Shown piece after piece: positions 53,007 through 60,652 of a DNA stretch of 64,000 nucleotides (the stretch's first letter is position 1; each line of letters opens with the position of its first letter). This DNA comes from Acetivibrio alkalicellulosi (GTDB taxonomy: Bacteria > Bacillota > Clostridia > Acetivibrionales > Acetivibrionaceae): the NCBI GenBank assembly GCA_008125075.1, contig VLTH01000003.1, forward strand, positions 93,935-157,934, given 5' to 3'. Made by a program: the position numbers and the translations under genes. A model generated the notes under the pieces. It searched no databases, had not been told where the DNA came from, and saw only the letters and a list, made by a program, of their open reading frames with translations.

Positions 53007-55757
53007 ATGCAGTATAAGATTGTATTTCAACCCATGGGTATAGTGACATCAATTGAGGAAAATGAAACAATTTTACATACAGCGCAAAGAGTTGGTATTG
53101 GTATTACAGCATATTGTGGAGGACAAAAAGTATGCGGGAAATGTAAAGTAAAAATTATTGAAGGTGTTTATGATTCTTATGGCATTAATTCATCAATAAA
53201 AAATGTTTATCCAATAGAAGATATAGAAATGAAGACTTTTAGCAATTATGAAATTTCCCACAATTATAGACTAGCATGTATAGCTAAAGTGAGGGGCAAT
53301 GTAGTGGTAGAAATCCCTAAAGAAAGCAGACTCAGTGAAGAAGTAATACTTAAAGAGGGAAAAGAAAGAGATATCTTATTAAAACCAGCAGTCAAAACAT
53401 ACAAATTAGAATTAGAAAAAGCTTTATTAAAAAATAATATGGATGACCTTACAAGAATAAAAGAGGCACTGACAACTAACTACAGTGAAATTAACAAGGA
53501 TTTGGAAATTGATTTTCAGCTACTGAAACAACTATCTCAGGTTTTGAGAGAAAGCAATTGGAAAATAAATGTAACCATACTATATAATAAAAGAATTATT
53601 AATGTTGAGTCAGAAGATTGTAAAAGAAAATACGGCGTAGCAATAGATGTTGGGACAACTACAATTGCAGCTTATTTATGTGATCTTAAGACAGGCAAAA
53701 TGACACAATCAGCCACAATGATGAATCCCCAGATTTGCTTTGGGGATGATGTTTTAACAAGAATATCCTATTGCGTAAATGTAAAAAATGGTGTAGAAGA
53801 ATTACAGAAGATGTTGATAGATGGGCTAAATGAATTACTTAATCAATTGGTGGAAAAAGAAAACATATCTTTAAATCAGATTTGTGAAGTGGTAATGGTA
53901 TGTAATACAGTAATGGGGCATATTGCATTGGGAATAAATCCCCAATATCTTGGGTTAGCACCATTTATATCTACAGTATCAGAGCCCATTGATGTAACTG
54001 CCAGAGATATTGGAATTAATATTTTGCCAAGTGGTAATATACACTTTTTACCGTCCGAAGCAGGGTTTATTGGTGCTGATAATGTTGGGGTGCTTATTTC
54101 AGAGGAACCTTATTTGCAGGAAAAGGTCAAACTTATTATTGATATTGGAACTAACAGTGAAATATGTTTAGGGAATAATGAGAAATTATATACAACATCC
54201 TGTGCAACAGGACCTGCGCTAGAAGGGGCCCAGATCAAGTGTGGTATGAGAGCTGCAAATGGAGCTATAGAAGCAGTTGAAATAAATCCTGTGACACTAG
54301 AACCAAGTCTTAAAATAATTGGAGAAAAAAAATTACAATCACCTGTTGGAATTTGTGGTTCTGGAATAATAGATGTGGTTTCACAAATGGCTTCTACAGG
54401 AATTATAGAGTCGGACGGCAAATTTTCCAAATTAATTAAATCAAAAAGAATAAGGTATGGAGATGATGGTAAGAAAGAATATGTTTTATATTTTAAGAAG
54501 GATGATAACGAAAGAGATATTGTTGTAACACAAAAAGATGTTAGAGCAGTACAGCTGGCAAAAGGTGCTCTTTATGCTGGAGCAAAGATATTAATGAAGC
54601 AATGGGGAATTTCAAACATTGATGAAATTATATTAGCAGGAGCTTTTGGAAGCTATATTGATAAGAGAAATGCTCTAAAGCTAGGGATGTTTCCGGACTG
54701 TTCTCTAGATAATGTAAAGGTGGTGGGAAATGCTGCTGGAACAGGAGCAAGACTTGCATTACTTAATACTGATAAAAGGTCAGAAACAAAAAACATAGCA
54801 AAAAAGATAGAGTTTGTTGAAATAGCAACAAAGATTGACTATCAGAAAATGTTTGCAAAGTCCATGGCTATACCACATGAAAGTGACAGCTTTCCAATAA
54901 ACCAATCTTATATATTTAAATGTGGTGGTAAGGATGATAGAAGTATTTGTGAAGAGGCTGTAGCCCTTGGTATGGACATTATTAAAGATGTAAATACTAT
55001 GGAAAAAGCAATATTGTTGAATCAGAAAGCTGAAAAAACAGATTATTTGATATTTCCAATAATTAATAATATAGAATCTATTGCATATGGTGCATTACCA
55101 AAATTATTAGGTAATAACTATGTTTTTAAGGATTATATTTATCAGTCCATTGATAATATATATTCAAAGCTTGAAATTATTAAAAACCCAGTTATTCAAA
55201 ATACTTTAGAGTGTATTCAAAGACAGTCCCAGAAGAAAATAGTACTGAATGTTCAAGGCCCATTTTCTATATTGGCCACGCTGGTTAATCCTGCTAAGCT
55301 TTATAAATATAGAGGAGAGAGTAAGGAGTTTTTACTTGATGTATTAAATAATATTGCTAGTTCTTTAGGAGAGTATACAGTTGAAGCTGTCAAAAGAGGT
55401 GTTGACATTATATCCTTTGCAGACCCAGAGGGTGTTATGGAAATAGTGGGAGAAGGATTTTATAAGGAACTAAGTGGTAGAGCAGCCTATACCTATTTAA
55501 AAATAGTAGAACCATATCTTAGTAAAACACTTGTACATATTTGTGGGAAGACTTCTTATTCCTTACAAAGAGGGGGATTTATAATCAATAAAGTTTATCG
55601 TACAGATGAAAAAGAATATATAAAGATATTATTTGAATATGCAAAAAACAGCAAGTTTAAATATACAGGACATAGATGTATTCATAATAAGATGCTCAGT
55701 ATTCCCATAGTTAATAGACTTGAGCTCTGTAACATATCGGAAAGTAAGGTGCTATGA
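53007..55757 (+). CDS. Corrinoid activation protein (2Fe-2S ferredoxin + ASKHA ATPase) fused to a UroD/MtbA-like methyltransferase domain
   Basis: 916 residues from ATG 53007 (TAGGAGAG upstream). N-terminal 2Fe-2S domain: CGGQKVCGKCKV plus a fourth Cys in RLACIAKV (about residues 35-95). The ASKHA/DUF4445 reductive activase follows (about 200-610) with GVAIDVGTTTIAAYL, LIIDIGTNSEICLG and GNAAGTGARLALLN. Most activases end here. This one continues for about 300 residues with a UroD-like fold: NVQGPFSILATLVNPAKLY, AVKRGVDIISFADPEGVME, the zinc-ligand-like VHICGKTS and a later Cys in TGHRCIH. The first part should restore inactive Co(II) MtmC to Co(I) with ATP and an electron. The second resembles MtaA/MtbA and may take the methyl from MtmC to an acceptor. 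No MtrH-type transferase is nearby. Confidence 0.88.
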   Translation: MQYKIVFQPMGIVTSIEENETILHTAQRVGIGITAYCGGQKVCGKCKVKIIEGVYDSYGINSSIKNVYPIEDIEMKTFSNYEISHNYRLACIAKVRGNVVVEIPKESRLSEEVILKEGKERDILLKPAVKTYKLELEKALLKNNMDDLTRIKEALTTNYSEINKDLEIDFQLLKQLSQVLRESNWKINVTILYNKRIINVESEDCKRKYGVAIDVGTTTIAAYLCDLKTGKMTQSATMMNPQICFGDDVLTRISYCVNVKNGVEELQKMLIDGLNELLNQLVEKENISLNQICEVVMVCNTVMGHIALGINPQYLGLAPFISTVSEPIDVTARDIGINILPSGNIHFLPSEAGFIGADNVGVLISEEPYLQEKVKLIIDIGTNSEICLGNNEKLYTTSCATGPALEGAQIKCGMRAANGAIEAVEINPVTLEPSLKIIGEKKLQSPVGICGSGIIDVVSQMASTGIIESDGKFSKLIKSKRIRYGDDGKKEYVLYFKKDDNERDIVVTQKDVRAVQLAKGALYAGAKILMKQWGISNIDEIILAGAFGSYIDKRNALKLGMFPDCSLDNVKVVGNAAGTGARLALLNTDKRSETKNIAKKIEFVEIATKIDYQKMFAKSMAIPHESDSFPINQSYIFKCGGKDDRSICEEAVALGMDIIKDVNTMEKAILLNQKAEKTDYLIFPIINNIESIAYGALPKLLGNNYVFKDYIYQSIDNIYSKLEIIKNPVIQNTLECIQRQSQKKIVLNVQGPFSILATLVNPAKLYKYRGESKEFLLDVLNNIASSLGEYTVEAVKRGVDIISFADPEGVMEIVGEGFYKELSGRAAYTYLKIVEPYLSKTLVHICGKTSYSLQRGGFIINKVYRTDEKEYIKILFEYAKNSKFKYTGHRCIHNKMLSIPIVNRLELCNISESKVL

Positions 55758-55789
55758 AAGTAGGGAGTTTGAAAGGAGAGGATAGTAAA

Positions 55790-56953
55790 ATGTATTTAGA
55801 TAAAATTTTGCAAAAAAGCATGGAAGAAATAGAGTTATCTGATAAAGAGATTAAGTATTTGCTAGAACAAACACATGAAGAAAACATAAATAAAATATTT
55901 AGTACTGCAAGGGGATTAAGAAAAAAATATTTTGGCAAAAAAGTATTTTTGTACGGATTTATTTACTTTTCTACTTACTGTAAAAATGATTGTAATTTTT
56001 GTTACTTCAGAGGTTCAAACACTAAACCACCTAGATATAGAAAATCACTAAATGAAATTATTACTACTGCGAAAAAATTACAGAAATCTGGCGTACATCT
56101 AATAGATTTGACAATGGGAGAAGACTCCTATTATATCAACAATACACAAAAGCTTGTTAATATTGTCAGTAAAGTAAAGAAGGAAACAGAGTTACCAATA
56201 ATGGTATCACCAGGTGTTGTCAATGATGAGGTAATAGATGAGCTGATTTATGCTGGTGCTGATTGGTATGCATTATATCAGGAAACACATAATAAGGTTC
56301 TTTATGAAAAATTGAGGGCTAATCAGGATTATGATCTCAGATTTAGGGTTAAAAAGTACGCCCGAAATAAAGGAATGCTTATTGAAGAGGGACTTTTAGC
56401 TGGTGTGGGTAATAGTGTTTTAAATACTGTTGAGTCCTTTGATATTATGAAAAAACTTAATGTATCTCAAATAAGGACTATGACATTTATACCACAAGAA
56501 GGTACACCAATGGAAAATTGGAAGCAGACAAATTTCCTAAGTGAGCTTTTAAACATTGCTGTGATGAGATTAATATTTCCAAATCTCTTAATTCCCGCAT
56601 CCTTAGATGTTGATGGCTTGAAGGGTTTAGAAGAAAGACTTGATGCGGGAGCAAATGTTATTACATCCATTATTCCTCCTAATGATGGGTATGCAGGAGT
56701 TGCTAATGCAAGTAATGATATTAATGAAGGTTTTCGGACTGTAGAGGGTATACAGGAAACCTTGGCAAGGTGTGGACTCAACAATGCAACTCTTGATGAG
56801 TATAAAAATTGGGTAGAAAATCAAAAACTAAAAATATCTATAGAAGGTGGGCGGATAAATGATAAAAGTACTGATTACAGGTGGAAAATTGCAGGGAACA
56901 GAAATTGCTTATCTAGCAAAGAAAGCCGGGTATTACTCAATTTTACTGGATAA
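55790..56953 (+). CDS. pylB: Methylornithine synthase PylB (radical SAM)
   Basis: 387 residues from ATG 55790, which has AAAGGAGAGG 8 bases upstream; an ATG at 55754 overlaps the activase stop. Radical SAM motif CKNDCNFC (within YFSTYCKNDCNFCYF). Other PylB landmarks: DLTMGEDSYYI, PIMVSPGVVNDE, YALYQETHNKVLYEKLR, TFIPQEGTP, IPASLDVDGLKGLEERL, VITSIIPPN. It converts L-lysine to (3R)-3-methyl-D-ornithine, the first step to pyrrolysine. The frame runs 95 bases into pylC, giving a C-terminal tail beyond the usual family end near WVENQK. Order pylB-pylC-pylD follows the pathway. Confidence 0.95.
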   Translation: MYLDKILQKSMEEIELSDKEIKYLLEQTHEENINKIFSTARGLRKKYFGKKVFLYGFIYFSTYCKNDCNFCYFRGSNTKPPRYRKSLNEIITTAKKLQKSGVHLIDLTMGEDSYYINNTQKLVNIVSKVKKETELPIMVSPGVVNDEVIDELIYAGADWYALYQETHNKVLYEKLRANQDYDLRFRVKKYARNKGMLIEEGLLAGVGNSVLNTVESFDIMKKLNVSQIRTMTFIPQEGTPMENWKQTNFLSELLNIAVMRLIFPNLLIPASLDVDGLKGLEERLDAGANVITSIIPPNDGYAGVANASNDINEGFRTVEGIQETLARCGLNNATLDEYKNWVENQKLKISIEGGRINDKSTDYRWKIAGNRNCLSSKESRVLLNFTG

Positions 56954-57998
56954 AAACCCGGACATTCCAGCAAAGGGGTTAGTAGATAGGTTTATAAAAG
57001 AAGATGTATTTAATAAAGAAAAAATCCTTGAATTATTTAGAGAAGTAGATGTAGTAATTCCTGGGATAGAAAACAAAAAAATTCTGGAAACCCTTTTGGA
57101 ATATGGTGAAATAACTAAGACAAAAGTAATATTTGATAAAAACAGTTATAATATATCCTCATCAAAGCAATTATCCAATAAACTCTTTTATGAGCTAGAG
57201 CTGCCCTTACCTGAAAAGTACCCCTGTTGCAATTATCCTGTCATTATAAAGCCCGATCATTTAAGTGGAAGTAGCAATGTACATAAAGCATTTTCCAAAG
57301 AAGAAGTGGATTTTATAGCAGCTCAAATGGATGGAGAAATAGTCATACAGGAGTATTTGGAAGGAAACTCTTTTTCCCTTGAAGTGCTAGGTGATGGAGA
57401 AAGTTTTTTCTACCCACAGATAACAGAAGTTGTAGTAGATGAGAATTATGACTGCAAAAGAATTATTGCACCTGCACAAATCAGCCCCGAGCTTAAGGAA
57501 CAATTTTATACTATTGCTGAAAAATTGGCTAGAGTTCTAAAAATTAAAGGAATTTTTGATATTGAAGTTATTAATGATAATGGAACGTTAAAGCTTTTAG
57601 AAATTGATGCAAGATTCCCAAGTCAAACTCCTATTAGCGTATACAAATCTACTGGGATCAATATGGTGGAAATTCTGGTGGAGTTAGTTCTTGGTACATT
57701 TACTAGGATAAAGAAAGCCATAAATAAAGTTTGCTATTATCAGCAAATAGTTGTGAAGGATTGCAGTATTAAAGTAATGGGGGAACATGTAATGGAAGGT
57801 TGCATTAATTTAAGAGTTATAGAGGGCTTTTTTGGTGCCGATGAAGGAATTACAGATTTTGTGGAAGGTTGCAATAGTTTTACTGCTATTATTATTGTTA
57901 CTGCCCATAATCACAAGAAAGCCTACGACAAATTTCTTATGTGTATGGATAATATAAAAAACAGTATCAAAAAAAGTGTTGTTTTTATGGAAGGATGA
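56859..57998 (+). CDS. pylC: Methylornithine-lysine ligase PylC (ATP-grasp)
   Basis: 379 residues. N-terminal ITGGKLQGTEIAYLAKKAG and LDKNPDIPAKGL match PylC; ATP-grasp features include YPVIIKPDHLSGSSNV, VIQEYLEGNSFSLEVLG and KLLEIDARFPSQTPISV. It joins 3-methylornithine to the epsilon amine of lysine with ATP. The start lies inside the end of pylB (95-base overlap). Ribosome site GGTGGGCGG is weak, so translational coupling is likely. Confidence 0.95.
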   Translation: MIKVLITGGKLQGTEIAYLAKKAGYYSILLDKNPDIPAKGLVDRFIKEDVFNKEKILELFREVDVVIPGIENKKILETLLEYGEITKTKVIFDKNSYNISSSKQLSNKLFYELELPLPEKYPCCNYPVIIKPDHLSGSSNVHKAFSKEEVDFIAAQMDGEIVIQEYLEGNSFSLEVLGDGESFFYPQITEVVVDENYDCKRIIAPAQISPELKEQFYTIAEKLARVLKIKGIFDIEVINDNGTLKLLEIDARFPSQTPISVYKSTGINMVEILVELVLGTFTRIKKAINKVCYYQQIVVKDCSIKVMGEHVMEGCINLRVIEGFFGADEGITDFVEGCNSFTAIIIVTAHNHKKAYDKFLMCMDNIKNSIKKSVVFMEG

Positions 57999-58004
57999 GA
58001 TGGT

Positions 58005-58832
58005 ATGACAAGATTGAATACAATGGATATTAGTGATATATCAAATAGGATAAATATTTATGATAGGGAATTGAAAAAAACCCTTGGCTATACCCTTGAG
58101 GAAATAGCAAAAAAATCAGTTAGAGCTTTTTACAGTGATTCTATATATAAAGAATATAAAGTAGCAGTAATTCCTGTTACAAGTGGTATGGGGATAATTA
58201 ATGGGTTTTGCGAAACTGTATCGGATATACTCAAGCACATAAGAGCAAATGTTTTTGTAACAGAAAAAACAGATGTAGGGGGAATACAGGAGGCTTTTGA
58301 AAAAAATGCAGATATAATTTTTATGTCAGACGATGATACTTGTGCTGCATTTTCTTTAAATGGAAAAGTATACTCAGATAATGGATATGTTACAGGGGTA
58401 GCATTTGCAGCTGCATTGGAAATTATGATGGAAAAAGAAGGGGAAGAAGTACTCATTTTAGGTGCAGGACCTGTAGGAATTGCAGCGGCACAGTATTTTT
58501 CACAAATAGGTGCAATACCTGTAATATGTGATCTGCAAGAAGATAAGGCTAGGGATGTGGCAAGTAAAATTAAAAATGCAAAAGTAGAGAAAAGTTTAAA
58601 GAATTTAAACAAGTATACGTATATATTGGACGCTTCTACAAGTGGAGATTTCATAAAAGAGGAGGACATAAAAGAGACTACAATAATTTCAGCTCCGGGT
58701 ATTCCACTTGGTGCAGCTAAAGAGATCAGGGACAAAGTTTTTATTTTTCATAATCCTTTGGAAATTGGAATTATGACTATGTATTTTGATTGCTTGAATC
58801 AATTAATGGAGGGTAAACAAAATGAATATTGA
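58005..58832 (+). CDS. pylD: Pyrrolysine synthase PylD (dehydrogenase)
   Basis: 275 residues. N-terminal helical domain (about 1-55), then IPVTSGMGIINGFCETVSD, FVTEKTDVGGIQEAFE and MSDDDTCAAFSLNG. The NAD-binding Rossmann domain has LILGAGPVGIAAAQYF. All match PylD, which oxidises the lysine-methylornithine amide to an aldehyde that cyclises to pyrrolysine. Located 6 bases after pylC and overlapping pylSn by 11 bases. Confidence 0.95.
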   Translation: MTRLNTMDISDISNRINIYDRELKKTLGYTLEEIAKKSVRAFYSDSIYKEYKVAVIPVTSGMGIINGFCETVSDILKHIRANVFVTEKTDVGGIQEAFEKNADIIFMSDDDTCAAFSLNGKVYSDNGYVTGVAFAAALEIMMEKEGEEVLILGAGPVGIAAAQYFSQIGAIPVICDLQEDKARDVASKIKNAKVEKSLKNLNKYTYILDASTSGDFIKEEDIKETTIISAPGIPLGAAKEIRDKVFIFHNPLEIGIMTMYFDCLNQLMEGKQNEY

Positions 58833-59163
58833 TCTTGATAAAGTAAAAAAAGAGGATACCAAAAGATACATATATAAAAACCAAAGCTTGTACTTACTTA
58901 TTCAAAAAATCAAACTATGGCCTTCAAGGTCAGGAATTCTACATGGTTTAAAGAGTGTAGAAAGAAAAGGAAGAAATATCTACATAAAGACACACTGTGG
59001 TGAAGAGTTTATAGTATGGGATTCTAAAAATAGCAGGAGTGCAAGATGGCTTAGAAACCGCTGGTGCACTTTTTCATGTCAAAGGTGCAAAATACCTGAT
59101 TGGAAATTAAAAAAGTATTCCTCGACAGTATTTACAGGTTCCAGTGAAAAGTTGAATAAATAA
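58822..59163 (+). CDS. pylSn: Pyrrolysyl-tRNA synthetase N-terminal (tRNA-binding) protein PylSn
   Basis: 113 residues. Matches the PylS N-terminal domain found as a separate protein in bacteria: LWPSRSGILHGLKSVERKG, HCGEEFIVWDSKNSRSARW and FSCQRCKIPDWKLKKY, including the Cys/His pattern thought to bind zinc (His-Cys early, CQRC late). It binds tRNA-Pyl tightly and aids the catalytic PylSc, which here lies more than 3 kb away beyond cobT and an IS. GGAGGG precedes the ATG. Confidence 0.94.
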   Translation: MNIDLDKVKKEDTKRYIYKNQSLYLLIQKIKLWPSRSGILHGLKSVERKGRNIYIKTHCGEEFIVWDSKNSRSARWLRNRWCTFSCQRCKIPDWKLKKYSSTVFTGSSEKLNK

Positions 59164-59185
59164 TAAATAAGGAAGTGTTAGGAGT

Positions 59186-60244
59186 ATGACTTTAGAGGAA
59201 GCAACAAGGAATATAAAGCCCATAAACAGGGAGGTATGTGAAAAGGCAAGAATCAAATGGGACAATATAGGCAAACCTTTGCGAAGTTTAGGAAGACTAG
59301 AAGATATGATCATACAACTGGCGGGTATTCAGGAAAATGAAAACCCAAGTGTAGACAAAAAAGCAGTTGTAATTTTCTGTTCAGATAATGGCATTGTTGA
59401 AGAAGGTGTTACTCAGACATCAAGTGAAGTAACAGCGATTGTTACAGAAAATTTTACTAAGGGTGTGACATCTATAAACTCTTTTTGTAAAGTGTCTAAT
59501 GTGGATATTATTCCTGTAGATATAGGAATTTGTAAAGATATAAAAAGCGAGGGAGTACTCAACAAAAAAGTTGCCTATGGTACAAAAAACATGGCTAAAG
59601 GACCAGCTATGACTAGAAAACAGTGTATTGAGGCAATTGAAGTTGGTATTAATCTAATAGGAGAGCTTAAAAATAAAGGTTATAATATGATAATAACTGG
59701 TGAAATGGGAATTGGTAACACATCTACTTCAAGTGCAATAATATCTGTTTTGGAAAATGTTCCTGTGGAGGATGTAACGGGAAAGGGAGCAGGACTAACT
59801 AGGTCTGGAATTCAACATAAAATTGAAATTATAAAAAAAGCTATAGAAATAAATAAACCAAATGCGGCAGACCCAATTGATGTATTGCAAAAAGTAGGAG
59901 GATTTGATATTTGTGGCATTGCAGGTGCGTTTATTGGGGGTGCGGTAAATAGAGTTCCAGTATTAATTGATGGTTTTATATCTGCTGTGGCAGCAAATTG
60001 TGCTATAAGACTGGCGCCAGGGTGTGAAAATTATATGTTTGCATCTCATTGTTCTGCAGAACCTGCGGGTAAATTAGCACTTAATGCCATAAACAAAGAA
60101 GCATACATAGAATGCGGCATGTGTTTGGGAGAAGGCACTGGTGGGGTAATAGGTGCAAAATTATTTGATTTTGCATTGGCAGCATATGGGGAGATTGCAA
60201 GCTTTGAAGAAGCTAAATTAGTGAAGTATGAACTTTTGAGTTAG
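59186..60244 (+). CDS. cobT: Nicotinate-nucleotide-dimethylbenzimidazole phosphoribosyltransferase CobT
   Basis: 352 residues, the usual CobT length. Signature segments: WDNIGKPLRSLGRLED, IFCSDNGIVEEGVTQTSSE, TGEMGIGNTSTSSAI, GAGLTRSG and the C-terminal catalytic region CLGEGTGGVIG. It makes alpha-ribazole phosphate, the lower-ligand nucleotide of cobamides. It is placed between pylSn and the IS rather than in the cbi operon, suggesting it supplies the lower ligand for the methylamine corrinoid protein. Stop codon is TAG. Confidence 0.95.
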   Translation: MTLEEATRNIKPINREVCEKARIKWDNIGKPLRSLGRLEDMIIQLAGIQENENPSVDKKAVVIFCSDNGIVEEGVTQTSSEVTAIVTENFTKGVTSINSFCKVSNVDIIPVDIGICKDIKSEGVLNKKVAYGTKNMAKGPAMTRKQCIEAIEVGINLIGELKNKGYNMIITGEMGIGNTSTSSAIISVLENVPVEDVTGKGAGLTRSGIQHKIEIIKKAIEINKPNAADPIDVLQKVGGFDICGIAGAFIGGAVNRVPVLIDGFISAVAANCAIRLAPGCENYMFASHCSAEPAGKLALNAINKEAYIECGMCLGEGTGGVIGAKLFDFALAAYGEIASFEEAKLVKYELLS

Positions 60245-60252
60245 TGATTCAA

Positions 60253-60365
60253 TATACTATTCTTCTCAAAAAGTTTAGTTTTCTTAATAAACTTTATAGA
60301 AGAGATAGTTCCTCTGTTATTTCAGGGAACTTTTCTACTTTACTTGCAGTTAAAGCTGCGATATG
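60253..60365. repeat. Terminator-like dispersed repeat, family 2, copy 3
   Basis: Begins TATACTATTCTTCTC, nine bases after cobT. It keeps the first hairpin in altered form (AAGTTTAGT with AATAAACTT) and ends GCTGCGATATG like copy 2. The second stem is degraded. It would end the pylBCD-pylSn-cobT transcript before the IS. Confidence 0.75.
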
Positions 60366-60499
60366 TGGTAGTGTAAAGTAACTTATGAAAAATCGGAGTC
60401 AAAAAATAGGCTCTAGTGTACCTTGAAAATTGCAGATACATCGAGAAAATATTTTAGTTTGTGGGATGGCTTACAGTTGGATTATGATTTTCTTTGTTG

Positions 60500-60652
60500 A
60501 TAGGATTGCGGCACAAGACCTTGAGGGCTCTGCCCTCAAACTCCCGAGGTTTATCCGCTTAGGGCTTACCGGTGAAATGGAAAACGGCAGACTCAAAGTC
60601 CACCGCTTCACCGTATAAGCCGCAGCAAGCGTTGGGTCGCTCCTCAGCGTTG
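60500..60652. other. GC-rich remnant of foreign DNA next to the IS
   Basis: About 150 bases clearly richer in G+C than the surroundings, including a palindrome GAGGGC/GCCCTC (near 60523-60537). An open frame of 62 codons (60430-60618) starts in the AT-rich DNA and runs into it; I do not recognise the peptide. It looks like the end of a larger mobile element truncated by the IS insertion. 60366-60499 shows nothing else. Confidence 0.45.

Noticed and set aside
58130..58735. Long minus-strand open frame of 201 codons opposite pylD
   Set aside because: Its length reflects the codon use of pylD; the peptide is Ser/Ile-rich with no recognisable features.
60430..60618. Open frame of 62 codons after cobT
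   Set aside because: It starts in AT-rich spacer and ends in the GC-rich remnant, with no ribosome site and no recognisable domain; kept only as part of the remnant.
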